Below, piece by piece: positions 1 to 9,970 of a DNA stretch of 64,000 nucleotides (its first letter is position 1; each line of letters begins with the position of its first letter). The stretch comes from Corynebacterium sp. TAE3-ERU16 (GTDB lineage: Bacteria > Actinomycetota > Actinomycetes > Mycobacteriales > Mycobacteriaceae). The notes under the pieces were generated by a model that worked only from the letters and a program-made list of their open reading frames with translations, ran no database searches and was not told where the DNA came from. Both the position numbers and the translations under genes were made by a program. The stretch is from positions 186,001 to 250,000 of the forward strand of contig NZ_JAHUTN010000004.1 in NCBI RefSeq assembly GCF_019209935.1. The letters run 5' to 3'.

Positions 1-43
1 CCGGGCGGAAGCTCGCGGAGAGGGGTCTGACATACTGTTCCCC

Positions 44-610
44 GTGGCCGAAAAAAAACCCCGTATCTTCCAGGACAGCAGGGACATGGTGATGTCTCTG
101 CTGGTCATCGTCGTCATCATGGCGCTCGTCGTCACCTTCACCGGGATGTGCTCCCTCCGCAAGGATCCCGTGGAGAACGGGCCCGTCCGCGAGGTCGACG
201 CGCAGAGCTTCCTCGACCTCCAGGCACGGGCGGTGACATTCCCGGTCAGGCTGCCCGAAAGCCCCGGGGGGTGGGTGGCGAACTCCGCCCGCAGGCACCC
301 GGTCAACAACACACCCGCCCCGCTCATCGGTTGGGTCACCGCGGACCGGGGGTATCTCCAGCTCCTGCAGACTGATCAACCTGCGGAGGATGCCGTGGAA
401 CAGATCGACGTGCACCCCCGCGAAGTCAACGGAACCCGTGAGGTGGACGGTCGGGAGTTCACGGTCTGGACGCCTTTCGAGGACACCGCCGACACCGTCT
501 GGACGGCCACCTTGAGCGATGTCACCCTCGTGTTCGCGGGAACCGCCGACGAGGGGGAATTCCGTCAGCTCATCCACAACACCCTGGTCGCCGAGCCGAT
601 CCGGAACTGA
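44..610 (+). CDS. DUF4245 family membrane-anchored protein
   Basis: 188 residues. A short basic N-terminus is followed by one strongly hydrophobic segment at about residues 15-36, then a soluble, probably extracytoplasmic domain. The layout and the sequence around PVRLPESPGGW match the actinobacterial DUF4245 family, whose biochemical role is not known. It converges on xseB with a gap of only 25 bases. The ATG follows a stretch reading gttccccgtgg with no strong ribosome-binding site, so the start is not certain. Function inferred: none beyond membrane anchoring. Confidence 0.8.
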   Translation: MAEKKPRIFQDSRDMVMSLLVIVVIMALVVTFTGMCSLRKDPVENGPVREVDAQSFLDLQARAVTFPVRLPESPGGWVANSARRHPVNNTPAPLIGWVTADRGYLQLLQTDQPAEDAVEQIDVHPREVNGTREVDGREFTVWTPFEDTADTVWTATLSDVTLVFAGTADEGEFRQLIHNTLVAEPIRN

Positions 611-635
611 GTCGGAGCGAACCCGGCACCCGGTG

Positions 636-902
636 TCACTCGGAGTCCGGTGCGTCCACTTCGTCGGACCGCAGGATGGCCTCGACCCGGCGCCTGGCTC
701 CGTCGAGATGCTCCTCGCAGCGTTTTGCCAGTGCCTCGCCGCGCTCCCAGAACCTCAGGGACTCGTCCAGCGGCATCTGGCCGTGTTCGAGGATTTTGAC
801 GATCTCCACCAGTTCATCCCGCGCGGCCTCGTAGTTGAGTTCCGCGACCGGGGGAAAGGCGTTCTCCTTCGGCTGTCCCGTACCTACAGCGTCACTGTTC
901 AC
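636..902 (-). CDS. xseB: Exodeoxyribonuclease VII small subunit
   Basis: 88 residues, the usual size for XseB. The mostly helical core with [18 protein letters not shown] and [16 protein letters not shown] is typical. XseB packs on XseA to form exonuclease VII, which degrades single-stranded DNA in both directions to oligonucleotides in the cytoplasm. It lies 35 bases downstream of xseA on the same strand, the usual two-gene operon. Confidence 0.93.
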   Translation of the reverse strand: MNSDAVGTGQPKENAFPPVAELNYEAARDELVEIVKILEHGQMPLDESLRFWERGEALAKRCEEHLDGARRRVEAILRSDEVDAPDSE

Positions 903-937
903 GTCGTCTCTCCTGCATCGATCTCGGGTGGGTCCGG

Positions 938-2176
938 TCAGTCAGCCGGGCGGATCGCCATCGTTGCGGCGGTGATCGCACCATCGGCGACGCGGATGCG
1001 CAACTGGCTCCCGGGTGGGGTCTGGTCGATCGAGGTGACCACCTCGGGTTCGGACCCGGCTGGCCCCACCTGCACGACAGCGTAGCCGCGGGCGAGCGTG
1101 GCGGCCGGACCCAGGGTGGACACCCGCGACCGGAGCGCCTGGATACGGGTCTCCTGCCTGTCCAGATCGTGGGTCACCTGGACGCGGAGATGCCGGACGA
1201 ACTGCGCGAGTTCGTCCGAGCGCCGGGTGATCGGGAGCATCGGGTCCGCCAGGACGGGACGGCTGCGCAGATCCCGCAGGCCCTGCGACTGGCGCTCAAC
1301 CCAGCCGCGCAGCGCCTGGGCGCTCCGTGCCCGCAGCTCCTGGATGAGGGCCCGTTGCTCGGCGACGTCGGGGACGACCCGCTTCGCGGCGTCCGTGGGG
1401 GTGGCTGCACGCAGATCCGCCACGTTGTCCAGCACGGGGGTGTCCGGCTCATGTCCGATCGCGCTGACCACCGGCGTCGATGCGGCGGCGACGGCCCGCT
1501 GCAGGGACTCCTCCGAGAACGGCAGGAGGTCCTCCACCGATCCACCGCCGCGGGCGATGATGATCACGTCGACCTCCGGGTCGGCGTCGAGCGTTCCCAG
1601 GGCCCGGATGATCTCGGGTGCGGCCGTCGCACCCTGGACGGGCGTGTTGATGACCCGGAAACGGACCTCCGGCCACCGGTCCCTCGCGACGGAGAGCACA
1701 TCCCGCTCGGCGGCGGAACCCCGGCCGGTGATCAACCCGACGCAGTTCGGCAGGTAGGGCAGCCGTTTCTTCCGTTCCGGGTCGAACAGTCCCTCGGCGG
1801 CCAGGGTCCGGCGCAGCATCTCGATGCGGGCGAGCAACTCACCGATGCCCACCGGGCGGATCTCGGTCACCCAGAGTGAGAAACTGCCCCGCCCGGGATA
1901 GAAAGCGGGTTTGCCGTGCACGAGCACCCGTTCCCCGTCACGGAGCGGTGTGGTCGAGTTGCGGAGCAGCGACGTGTAACAGGTCAGCTGCACGCTGGCA
2001 TCGGCCTCCGTGTCGCGGAGGGTGAGGTAGGACAGCTTCCAGGTCGGTTTCGCGTTGATCTGCGTGAGCTGTCCCTCCACCCATATGTGTCCCAGCCGCT
2101 CGATCCAGGCCTTGACCTTGGCGTTCACCTCCCGGACGGGCCACGGATTGTCGGGGGAGGGAGCTGCTGGACTCAC
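938..2176 (-). CDS. xseA: Exodeoxyribonuclease VII large subunit
   Basis: 412 residues with the chosen GTG start at 2176. The frame stays open to an ATG at 2275, but the GTG is preceded at good spacing by TAAGGAGAAG and gives the family-like N-terminus before [15 protein letters not shown]. An N-terminal OB-fold (about residues 10-110) is followed by the catalytic domain with [24 protein letters not shown] and AIGHEPDTP. It is the catalytic and DNA-binding subunit of exonuclease VII. It is divergent from ispH across 116 bases. Confidence 0.93.
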   Translation of the reverse strand: MSPAAPSPDNPWPVREVNAKVKAWIERLGHIWVEGQLTQINAKPTWKLSYLTLRDTEADASVQLTCYTSLLRNSTTPLRDGERVLVHGKPAFYPGRGSFSLWVTEIRPVGIGELLARIEMLRRTLAAEGLFDPERKKRLPYLPNCVGLITGRGSAAERDVLSVARDRWPEVRFRVINTPVQGATAAPEIIRALGTLDADPEVDVIIIARGGGSVEDLLPFSEESLQRAVAAASTPVVSAIGHEPDTPVLDNVADLRAATPTDAAKRVVPDVAEQRALIQELRARSAQALRGWVERQSQGLRDLRSRPVLADPMLPITRRSDELAQFVRHLRVQVTHDLDRQETRIQALRSRVSTLGPAATLARGYAVVQVGPAGSEPEVVTSIDQTPPGSQLRIRVADGAITAATMAIRPAD

Positions 2177-2292
2177 AGGCGCGCTTCTCCTTACGGGAAC
2201 TCGGGATCGTGGGCTTCGGGAACCGTGCTCTCGGCCGGCTACGAAAACCTGATTGTAGGCGTTCAACCGGACCATTGGTTACGCTGTAGCCC

Positions 2293-3264
2293 ATGACGTC
2301 ACCCGTAGCCACCGAAAAAAAGGTCCTGCTCGCCGCCCCGCGCGGTTACTGTGCCGGGGTCGACCGCGCGGTCGAGACCGTCGAGCGGGCCCTGGAGAAG
2401 TACGGCGCCCCGGTGTACGTGCGTAAGGAAATCGTGCACAACCGATATGTGGTGGACACCCTCGCCGAACGCGGGGCGATCTTCGTCGATGAGACCTTCC
2501 AGGTGCCGGAGGGTGCCCACCTCGTCTTCTCCGCGCACGGTGTCAGCCCCGCCGTGCACGCGGAGGCCAGGACTCTCGACCTCAAGACCCTGGACGCCAC
2601 CTGCCCGCTCGTCACCAAGGTCCACAACGAGGTGAAGCGGTTCGCGAGGCAGGGGTACCAGATCCTCCTCATCGGCCACGAGGGACACGAGGAGGTCGAG
2701 GGAACCGCCGGTGAGGCTCCGGAGGTCGTCCACCTCGTCGACGGCGTCGAGGGCGTCGACAAGCTCGACTTCGACGGTAGCGAGAAACTCATCTGGCTGT
2801 CCCAGACCACGCTCTCCGTCGACGAGACCATGACAATCGTCAACCTGCTGAAGCAGAAGTACCCGCAACTCCAGGATCCGCCCTCCGACGACATCTGCTA
2901 CGCGACCCAGAACCGTCAGGTGGCGGTCAAGGCCATCGCCGAGCAGTGCCAGCTGATGATCGTCGTCGGCTCCCAGAACTCCTCGAATTCCAAGCGCCTC
3001 GTCGAGGTCGCCCTCCAGGCCGGGACCGACGCGAGCTATCTCGTCGACTACGCCTCGCAGGTGGACACCTCGTGGTTCGAGGGGGTCAGCTGTGTCGGGG
3101 TGACCTCCGGCGCCTCAGTGCCTGAGATCCTCGTCCGCGACGTCCTCGAGCTCCTCGCCGAACACGGTTACTCGAAGGTCGAGGAGGTCACCACCGCCGC
3201 GGAGAAACTGGTCTTCGCCCTTCCCCGTGACCTGCGGCCGAAGGACTCGGTCGGGCGTCGCTGA
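2293..3264 (+). CDS. ispH: 4-hydroxy-3-methylbut-2-enyl diphosphate reductase
   Basis: 323 residues. The three cysteines that ligate the iron-sulfur cluster are seen in [11 protein letters not shown] near the N-terminus, [11 protein letters not shown] at about residue 100 and [11 protein letters not shown] at about residue 200. Conserved VFSAHGVSP and [11 protein letters not shown] are also present. IspH makes IPP and DMAPP from HMBPP in the last step of the MEP pathway. Length is normal for the family. Confidence 0.96.
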   Translation: MTSPVATEKKVLLAAPRGYCAGVDRAVETVERALEKYGAPVYVRKEIVHNRYVVDTLAERGAIFVDETFQVPEGAHLVFSAHGVSPAVHAEARTLDLKTLDATCPLVTKVHNEVKRFARQGYQILLIGHEGHEEVEGTAGEAPEVVHLVDGVEGVDKLDFDGSEKLIWLSQTTLSVDETMTIVNLLKQKYPQLQDPPSDDICYATQNRQVAVKAIAEQCQLMIVVGSQNSSNSKRLVEVALQAGTDASYLVDYASQVDTSWFEGVSCVGVTSGASVPEILVRDVLELLAEHGYSKVEEVTTAAEKLVFALPRDLRPKDSVGRR

Positions 3265-3691
3265 CCGGTCACGGAGCCGTCCGGGTGGTGACCGACGCGA
3301 TGGGCGACGGCGGGGTGATCATCAGACGTTGGGCCCATCCCCTTCAGCCTGTCGCAGATCCCGCGACTCGATGACGAAGGGAAAACCCGGAACGCCTCGG
3401 CAGGGTCCCGTTCTGGTTCGGTCTTTCGGCGAGAGGATTCCCGGCGGGATCGTCGAATCGGGCCGACGTACCGGACTCCGGGAGTGGCGGCACCGGCGGA
3501 TCGAGGTCGGTCGGGCGGGCGCTGTGCGTTCCGCGTACCACGGCTCCATGTGACGGTCCGCCGCCACGGGACCATCCCCCGTTGTTCGGGTGGGGGAGGA
3601 GATCACGCGGAACACACCGTACCGGACGACAGTGGCCGAACGGTGGCGGAACCGTGGTGGGGACCGGGAGACCGCCGATCACTGGCGGTGG
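3265..3691. other. Intergenic region between convergent ispH and DUF6542 gene
   Basis: 427 bases with no convincing gene. Several ORFs run through it on both strands but have arginine/proline-rich compositions typical of shadow frames. A weak 7-bp inverted repeat (CGGTCAC ... GTGACCG) lies just after ispH and could fold in the 3' end of its transcript, but there is no T-run. Confidence 0.5.
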
Positions 3692-4879
3692 TCAGCTGTA
3701 GAGATCGTCGTCCAGCCACCGTCGACGTCGCTTCGGTGGTGTCTGGGGCGTCTCCTCCGGCAGGTGGGGGCGACGCGCCGCCTGATCCGGGCGGCTGTGC
3801 CGGGGCGCGGGCCCCTCAGACTCACGGCCTTCTCCGATGAGGTGTTGCTCTCTGCGGGGGCGCTGCGGTCGCGCGACAGGCCGCCGGCGGGGACCGCGCG
3901 GGTAGTCGGAGGAATCCTCCCGCTGCCGCAGTTCCCGTGGATCCTGAATCCGACGACGGGCGGGCTCACCGACGGAATAGCGCTCGCGCCGGACACCTGG
4001 ACTCGGACGGCGGTCCTCCTGATCAAGGCTCCGGCGTGGTACCGGCCGGCCCCGTCCGGGTTGGTCGATCTGTCGATCAGGCCACACCACCCGCCGCTTG
4101 CGTGGTGTACCGCCCGGTTCGTCCGGGGTCCGTCGCGGATGGACCTGTTGCTCGGAGTTCGGCCTACCCGGGGCGTCCGCGGGCCGCCGGCCGGGGCGCT
4201 GTCCACCGCTCTGACGGTTGTCCCCGGAATCCGGCCGCAGCCGCCGGCGCCGCTGTGCGGCATCCTCCGCGCTCTTCCGGCGGAGTTCCGCGACCGTCGG
4301 TCGGGTGTCCCCCTCGGTCTTCTCCCGACGTGCCCGGGCGCTGACGCTGCGCGCTCTGGCCGCCGTGGCGATGTTGCGCTGCTCGGCGTCGGTTATCTGT
4401 TTTCGGGCCTGACGGTGGGTGCGCTCGGCGACGGCCTGCAGCTGGCGTACCCGGGTGAGGCGCAGAACGGCGATGAGGATGCAACCGACGGTGGTCGCCG
4501 CGAGAATCGGGAAATGCTGGGCCAGCGGATAAATCGCCGTGGCGATACCCGTCGCTGAGAATGCGTCGCTTCCCTCCGCGGCGCCGGAGCGGGCGATCGT
4601 CCACGCGGCCACCGGGGTGGCCACACCGAACATGAGCGGTACGCCGGCGGTGGTCAACCACAGTCCCCGGGGTACCACGAACAGGGTGCAGCCGAGGGCT
4701 GCCGCGGAGAAGAGTGCGAGATATATGCCGCTGATCTGCTGCTGGTCGATGCTGACGAACGTCCCGACCGCCAGCGCGAGGATCATGATGACGGGACAGC
4801 ACCATGTCGGAATTCCGGCGCGCCGGGCTGAGGGGCCGGGGCGCCGGGTACTAGACCGATTCGGAGGCTGCTGGGGCAC
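3692..4879 (-). CDS. DUF6542 membrane protein with long charged tail
   Basis: 395 residues starting at GTG. Residues about 20-150 contain four hydrophobic segments that match the actinobacterial DUF6542 membrane domain. The rest is a low-complexity Arg/Pro/Glu-rich cytoplasmic tail (many RRP, RRR and PRR runs), probably disordered. A -10-like TAACAT (minus strand, 4888-4893) ends about 8 bases before the GTG, suggesting a leaderless transcript. Its place near ispH, rmuC and ychF is typical of corynebacteria. Function unknown. Confidence 0.75.
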   Translation of the reverse strand: MPQQPPNRSSTRRPGPSARRAGIPTWCCPVIMILALAVGTFVSIDQQQISGIYLALFSAAALGCTLFVVPRGLWLTTAGVPLMFGVATPVAAWTIARSGAAEGSDAFSATGIATAIYPLAQHFPILAATTVGCILIAVLRLTRVRQLQAVAERTHRQARKQITDAEQRNIATAARARSVSARARREKTEGDTRPTVAELRRKSAEDAAQRRRRLRPDSGDNRQSGGQRPGRRPADAPGRPNSEQQVHPRRTPDEPGGTPRKRRVVWPDRQIDQPGRGRPVPRRSLDQEDRRPSPGVRRERYSVGEPARRRIQDPRELRQREDSSDYPRGPRRRPVARPQRPRREQHLIGEGRESEGPAPRHSRPDQAARRPHLPEETPQTPPKRRRRWLDDDLYS

Positions 4880-4951
4880 GAGACGCTATGTTACCGACTT
4901 CCGCGCTGAAATTCGGTACCGTCACCCCGTGGTGCGGCTGGACCCCGTCGT

Positions 4952-6121
4952 TCAGGCATCCTCGGTTCCGGACTCCGGGGCGCCGGAACCCTCCACCGGT
5001 GCGATCCTCCGGCCCCTCCCCGTCGCCTGGCGCAGCACAGTGGGGCGGGTGGATCCCCCGGGGCCGGCCTCCATGTCGTTGAGGGTGCGTGCGGTGACCA
5101 TCACCCGGGACTCCAGTGAACCCAACGTCGAGTTGTAGGCGTCCACGGCGCGGTCGAGCGCCACGCCCACCTTGTTGTAGTGCTCGGCCATGGTGTTCAG
5201 CCGGGAGTACAGCTGCCGCCCGAGCCGGTGGATCGCCGCCGCCTGGTCATTGACCGCCTCCTGCTGCCAGCCGAGCCCCACCGTGCGCAGGAGCGCCACC
5301 AGCGTCGTCGGGGTCGCGAGAATGATGTTCCGGGAGAACGCGTGCTCGAGGAGATCCGGGTCCGTGGTCAGGGCGGCATCGAGGAAGGGATCGGCCGGTA
5401 CGAAGAGCACGGTGAACTCGGGGGTCCGCTCGAACGCGGCGGAGTAGTTCTTCGAGGACAGCTGATTGACGTGGCTGCGTAGCTGGTGCGCGTGGCGGCG
5501 CAGGTGGGCTGCGTGCTCCTCGGGGTCCTCGGTGTCCAGGGCGTCCAGATACGCGGAGAAGGGAACCTTGGAGTCCACGATGATCGTCCGCCCCCCGGAC
5601 AGACGTACCACGAGATCGGGACGCAGCGGACCCTCCGGTCCGCGTGCGGAGACCTGCGTGTCGAAGTCGCAGTAGCGCACCATGCCGGCCATCTCCACGA
5701 CCCGTTCCAGCTGCATCTCGCCCCACCGGCCGCGGACCTGGGGCGCGCGCAGCGCCGTGACGAGTTTGCCCGTCCGGTCCGACAGCATCGTCGACGTTCT
5801 CGTCATCGACTGCACCTGACTGCTCAACGCGGCGTAGGCCTCGACCCGCTCCTGCTCCAGCGCCCGGACCTGCTGGCTCAGCTGAACCACGGCCTGCTGC
5901 AGCGGTGCGAGGGAGGTACTGACCCGTCCGGTGAGCTGTTCGGCGGCGGCGGAGGTGCGTTCTGCGGTGTCCGCCCGGAGTTGCGCGGAGGCGAGTTCCG
6001 CGAGCCGTTCGACGTCGGTGGCGGTCGCCCTGGAATTCTGTCCGCGGGCGAGCCAGCCGAGTGCCGCACCGATCGCGATGCCGATAACCAGGGTTAGGAG
6101 GAATGTGACAGACGGACTCAT
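4952..6121 (-). CDS. rmuC: DNA recombination protein RmuC
   Basis: 389 residues from the ATG at 6121, which starts just before an N-terminal membrane anchor (VTFLLTLVIGIAIGAALGWL). The open frame continues upstream into non-family sequence, so the internal start is preferred. A coiled-coil region (about 30-140) is followed by the RmuC nuclease-like domain with RGRWGEMQLERVVE, IIVDSKVPFSAYLDA and FVPADPFLDAAL. RmuC is linked to limiting inversions at short repeats. It follows the AI-2E family gene after 40 bases on the same strand. Confidence 0.9.
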   Translation of the reverse strand: MSPSVTFLLTLVIGIAIGAALGWLARGQNSRATATDVERLAELASAQLRADTAERTSAAAEQLTGRVSTSLAPLQQAVVQLSQQVRALEQERVEAYAALSSQVQSMTRTSTMLSDRTGKLVTALRAPQVRGRWGEMQLERVVEMAGMVRYCDFDTQVSARGPEGPLRPDLVVRLSGGRTIIVDSKVPFSAYLDALDTEDPEEHAAHLRRHAHQLRSHVNQLSSKNYSAAFERTPEFTVLFVPADPFLDAALTTDPDLLEHAFSRNIILATPTTLVALLRTVGLGWQQEAVNDQAAAIHRLGRQLYSRLNTMAEHYNKVGVALDRAVDAYNSTLGSLESRVMVTARTLNDMEAGPGGSTRPTVLRQATGRGRRIAPVEGSGAPESGTEDA

Positions 6122-6161
6122 GGGAACCACTGTGCCATCCGCGCCGGACACGGGGACGGCG

Positions 6162-7655
6162 CTAGTGCGGCGTGTCGAAAAGGTGTACGAATTTCGAGGT
6201 GAGGTCCTGGAAACGGGTCCGGTATGCCGCGGATGAGTGCGGCCCCGGGGCGGCGCCCATGTCCCTGTCATCGTCGGGGGCACACAGATCGCCGGTCCCG
6301 CCACCGACGGAACGCCGGGCCGCCCGCATCCTGCGCCCCGCCTCCTCGCCGTGGCGGGCGGTCAGTGATCCGGCGACGGTGGCGAAGACGATCTGGTCCG
6401 CGGTCTTCTCTCCGGCGCGTAGCGCGACCATGTCCGAGAGGTACCGGAAGAGCACCGCGACCATCGCCGCCGTGGGCACCGCGAGAAATGCCCCCACGAT
6501 GCCGAACAGGCCACCACCGACGGTGACGGAGACCAGCACGATCACCGGGTGCAGGTTCATCGCCTTGGACTGGAGCCAGGGGGAGAGGACGTAGCCCTCG
6601 AACTGCTGGACCGCGATCACGAGTATCAGCACCAGGACCGCCTCGGTCATCCCCAGGGAGACGAACGCGATGAGCACCGCCAGTGCTCCCGCCACGACGG
6701 CGCCGACGATGGGGATGAATCCGGCGATGAAGGTGAGCACCGCGAGGACCAGCGCCATCGGTACCCCGATAAGCACGAGGCCGAGACCGATGAACAGTGC
6801 GTCCATCAACGCCACGACCGCCTGCGCGCGGATGAACCCAGACAGGGTGTTCCAGGAACGGGTCAGGAGTTCGGTCAGGTGCCAACCGATCCTCGGCCCC
6901 GTCACCACCCGCAGCCAGGGCAGGAACCTGTCGCCGTCCTTGAGGAAGAAGAACGTCAGAACCAGGACGATGCCGAGCATGATGAGGATGGTCGAGGCGA
7001 CACCGAGTCCGGCGAAGATCTCCCCGGCGATCGTCGAGGCCTGCTTCTGCAGCCACGTCGCCCCCTCGGCGAGCCAGTCACCCAGATCATTGCCCTGGAA
7101 CTGGACGGGAGGATCCTGAAGCCACAGCTGGACCCTCTGGACGCCCTCGAACGCCTGGTAGTAGAGAGCCTGCGACTGCCGGGCGACGCTGGGGGCCATC
7201 AGCGCGATCATCCCGCTGAATAGGGCGAGGGTCCCGACGATCGTGACGATCGCGGCCAGTGCACCGGGCACGCCGTGTCGTCGGAGCCAGTACGCGGGCT
7301 GGTAGAGCACGGAGGAGACGATCAGGGCGAGGACGACCGGCAGGACCCCCTGCCACACCTTCAGTAGAACGAACCCGACCATGTAGGTCGCGGCGGAGAC
7401 GATGAGCAGGCGGAGACACCAGGCCGCGAACTCACGCAGCCCTTCGGCGATGATCTCCGAGCGGTCGATGGGGGCGTCGGGCTGGAACTCCTCGAACGTT
7501 CGGGAGGCCTCGTTGGCGAGGGTTTCGGGCCCGCGCAGCGACTGATCGCCCGTCGGATGCGGCGACGCCGTCGGGTCGAAGGACCCGGACAGCGTCGAGC
7601 TGTCCCCGGGGCTGGTGCCGGAGACGCGGTCGGATGAATCGCGGGGGTCGTTCAC
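6162..7655 (-). CDS. AI-2E family transporter
   Basis: 497 residues with GTG start. After about 85 hydrophilic residues there are around eight membrane segments, including paired N-terminal helices, a long central loop with VQLWLQDPP, and the conserved glycine-rich C-terminal half around FIAGFIPIVGAVVAG and SPWLQSKAMNLHPVIVL. This is the PerM/YdiK/AI-2E exporter superfamily. The substrate cannot be read from sequence; AI-2 export is shown for few members. A charged C-terminal tail of about 90 residues follows the core. Confidence 0.88.
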   Translation of the reverse strand: MNDPRDSSDRVSGTSPGDSSTLSGSFDPTASPHPTGDQSLRGPETLANEASRTFEEFQPDAPIDRSEIIAEGLREFAAWCLRLLIVSAATYMVGFVLLKVWQGVLPVVLALIVSSVLYQPAYWLRRHGVPGALAAIVTIVGTLALFSGMIALMAPSVARQSQALYYQAFEGVQRVQLWLQDPPVQFQGNDLGDWLAEGATWLQKQASTIAGEIFAGLGVASTILIMLGIVLVLTFFFLKDGDRFLPWLRVVTGPRIGWHLTELLTRSWNTLSGFIRAQAVVALMDALFIGLGLVLIGVPMALVLAVLTFIAGFIPIVGAVVAGALAVLIAFVSLGMTEAVLVLILVIAVQQFEGYVLSPWLQSKAMNLHPVIVLVSVTVGGGLFGIVGAFLAVPTAAMVAVLFRYLSDMVALRAGEKTADQIVFATVAGSLTARHGEEAGRRMRAARRSVGGGTGDLCAPDDDRDMGAAPGPHSSAAYRTRFQDLTSKFVHLFDTPH

Positions 7656-7754
7656 AGTCCCTATATTGCCCTAAAACAGTGTGCGCCTGAACACGGTGCC
7701 CCGATGGTGGACTGAAGGGATGGTGGGCAGAGCCCCGGTCCCTGTCCCCGGAAC

Positions 7755-7800
7755 CGGAAACCCGCCCGCGACCGTGGTTGACGGTCGGGGGCGGGTTCGG
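7755..7800 (-). terminator. Terminator after metP-metS
   Basis: A 17-bp stem with one mismatch (arms 7759-7775 and 7781-7797, loop ggttg), followed on the minus strand by TTT. It sits 23 bases downstream of the metS stop codon. Confidence 0.75.
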
Positions 7801-7822
7801 GCCCGTTGGGATCACGGGCGGA

Positions 7823-8014
7823 TCAGTCGTTGTTGCGGGCCGGGGGACCGGCCTTCTCCTGCTCGATGAGGACGTCGTCCGTCGCCAGGTGCGAGTCGCC
7901 GAGGATTCCGGAGGAATCATCGGGGTGCTTGCGCAGGGCGAAGATGCTGACCAGGAGGCCGCCCCAGATGACCACCATGAACAGGATCATCATCATGATT
8001 GCGATACCACTCAT
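7823..8014 (-). CDS. metS: Methionine/alanine importer small subunit MetS
   Basis: 63 residues. One membrane helix (about residues 3-27, rich in Met, Ile and Val) is followed by ALRKHPDDSSGILGDSHL, typical of the small subunits that accompany NSS transporters in corynebacteria. In C. glutamicum MetS is required with MetP for high-affinity methionine and alanine uptake. The start codon overlaps the metP stop (ATGA at 8011-8014), so the two are translationally coupled. Confidence 0.88.
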   Translation of the reverse strand: MSGIAIMMMILFMVVIWGGLLVSIFALRKHPDDSSGILGDSHLATDDVLIEQEKAGPPARNND

Positions 8015-9639
8015 TTGCGGGCTCCTAACTGTTCGACCGCGAAGCCGGCGTGACGCGGGCGTTCCGGATCGTATTTCTGCGGGGTGGTGATCTCGAGCTG
8101 CAGGTCGGGGTCGACGCCGAAGTCGGAGCCGGGAGGACCGACCAGGGCGATGTTGCCGCGCCACGGGACGAGACTCATGACGACCGCCGCGACGACGATC
8201 AGCCCGACGACGCCCCAGCCCCAGATGTTGATCTGGAGGTCGGTGTAGCCGCCGTAGTTCTCCCGGACGAGGCTGATGAGCTCCTGGAGGAGGGTGTAGC
8301 CGAGAACGATGGTGGTGATGTTCACGACGCAGATCCGCCACAGGTTGCCGACCCGGAAGCTGGACACCGCGTTGAGGTGCAGTGCCATCTCGTCCGCACG
8401 ACGGAGAATCCAGTCGAGGATGATGATGGCGACCAGTGCGATGCCGACGATGCCGATGTTGTTGACGAACTTGTCCATGATGTCGAGAGTCGCGAGACCG
8501 GAGGTCGTGGCGAACAGCGTCAGGGAGATCAGTGTCATGACGACACCGACACCGAGGGCCGTGGCCTTGCGCGGCAGGTTGAGCTTGTCCTTGACCGCGG
8601 AGACGACGACCTCGAGGAGGGAGAACAGTGACGTGAAGCCGGCGACCGTCAGGCAGCCGAAGAACATGACGCCGAAGACCGGTCCAAGCGGCATCTGGTT
8701 GATGATCGTCGGGAAGGCGATGAACGCCAGACCGATTCCGGATGTGGCGACCTCGTCGACGGCGACGTTCTGCTGCACGGCCATGTAGCCGAGAGCGGAG
8801 AAGACGCCGATGCCGGCGAGAACCTCGAAGGAGGAGTTCGCGAACGCGGTCACCAGGCCGGTGCCCGTCAGGTTGGTGCGCGGCTTCAGGTAGGAGGAGT
8901 ACGTCAGCATGATGCCGAAACAGATCGACAGGGAGAAGAAGATCTGGCCGTACGCGGCGACCCACACGCCCGGATCGCTCAGCGCGGCCCAGTTCGGGGT
9001 GAAGAAGGCGTCGAGGCCCTCGGCCGCGCCCTCCAGGGTGACGGAGTAGCCGACGACGAGGATGAAGAGCACCGTCAGGATCGGCATGAACACCTTGGAG
9101 ATGCGTCCGATGCCCTCGTCCACGCCCATCGCGAGAACGATGATGGCCAGAATCCACACGAACGCCAGCGCGAGTGCGATCTGCGGGACGATGTCCATCG
9201 AGATCATCTGGGTGCTGTCGAACCTGAGGAAGTCCTCGAAGAAGTAGGTGTTGGGGTCGCTGCCCCACGCCGTGTTGAAGGACTTCAGGGTGTAGAGCGC
9301 CGCCCAGCCGATGATTGCCGCGTAGTAGATCGTGATGATGAAGCAGACGCCGACCTGCACCCAGCCGACCGGCTCGGCCCAGGTCCGCAGACGGCGGTAG
9401 GCGAGGGGAGCGGAGCCACGGAACCGGTGGCCCATGGCGTAGTCAAGGAAGAGGAGGGGGATACCCGCGGTGATCAGAGCCACCATGTAGGGGATCAGGA
9501 ATGCTCCGCCGCCATTTTCATAGGCGACGTAGGGGAAGCGCCAAATATTACCCAGGCCCACGGCGGAACCGATCGCCGCCAGCAGGAACGCTATGCGGGT
9601 GGAGAATACTTCGCGACCTTGAGAAGTGTCAGCAGCCAT
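8011..9639 (-). CDS. metP: Sodium-dependent methionine/alanine transporter MetP (NSS family)
   Basis: 542 residues, about 11-12 membrane segments. The neurotransmitter:sodium symporter signature GNIWRFPYVAYENGGG is at about residues 30-46 and the unwound TM6-like segment FFSLSICFGIMLTYSSYL follows at about 235. It imports methionine and alanine with Na+ across the plasma membrane. It is coupled to metS downstream. Substrate assignment rests on the MetPS gene pair and is an inference. Confidence 0.88.
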   Translation of the reverse strand: MAADTSQGREVFSTRIAFLLAAIGSAVGLGNIWRFPYVAYENGGGAFLIPYMVALITAGIPLLFLDYAMGHRFRGSAPLAYRRLRTWAEPVGWVQVGVCFIITIYYAAIIGWAALYTLKSFNTAWGSDPNTYFFEDFLRFDSTQMISMDIVPQIALALAFVWILAIIVLAMGVDEGIGRISKVFMPILTVLFILVVGYSVTLEGAAEGLDAFFTPNWAALSDPGVWVAAYGQIFFSLSICFGIMLTYSSYLKPRTNLTGTGLVTAFANSSFEVLAGIGVFSALGYMAVQQNVAVDEVATSGIGLAFIAFPTIINQMPLGPVFGVMFFGCLTVAGFTSLFSLLEVVVSAVKDKLNLPRKATALGVGVVMTLISLTLFATTSGLATLDIMDKFVNNIGIVGIALVAIIILDWILRRADEMALHLNAVSSFRVGNLWRICVVNITTIVLGYTLLQELISLVRENYGGYTDLQINIWGWGVVGLIVVAAVVMSLVPWRGNIALVGPPGSDFGVDPDLQLEITTPQKYDPERPRHAGFAVEQLGARK

Positions 9640-9970
9640 TGCCGGCCTTTCGGATCAAGTCGGATGAGGAGATGCCGCGGCGATCGGTGGGCGTCGGGGT
9701 GGTGACTGGGATCACGGCCGCGGTCAGGTGTCCGGCTCAGGTGTCGGTGGCAGGGGTGGTGCCACGCCGATTACCTTCAGCGCGTTCTACGGTTTTTCTT
9801 AACCTGGAATGACTCTAGCAGCTCATTTCACTGCATGGAACAGGGCTTCCGTCGGATGGGAACGCGGGTGGGCTCCGGGGAGTGGAGGAGGGCGGCCCGC
9901 GACCGGCGTACGTCGAGGTGGCTCCGGCGGTGTCCGGCCCGGAGGACGGAGATTGATAGGATGTGCGACT
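9640..9970. promoter_or_regulatory. Divergent intergenic region metP / ychF
   Basis: 331 bases without a supported gene. On the plus strand a -10-like TAGGAT at 9957-9962 lies 8 bases before the ychF GTG, consistent with a leaderless ychF message. The part next to metP contains its promoter by position, but no clear box or operator was found. Confidence 0.5.

Noticed and set aside
2176..2275. N-terminal extension of XseA to the ATG at 2275
   Set aside because: The internal GTG has a much better ribosome-binding site and the extension is not family-like.
3322..3615. ORFs between ispH and the DUF6542 gene
   Set aside because: Pro/Arg-rich, no ribosome-binding site, no recognisable domain.
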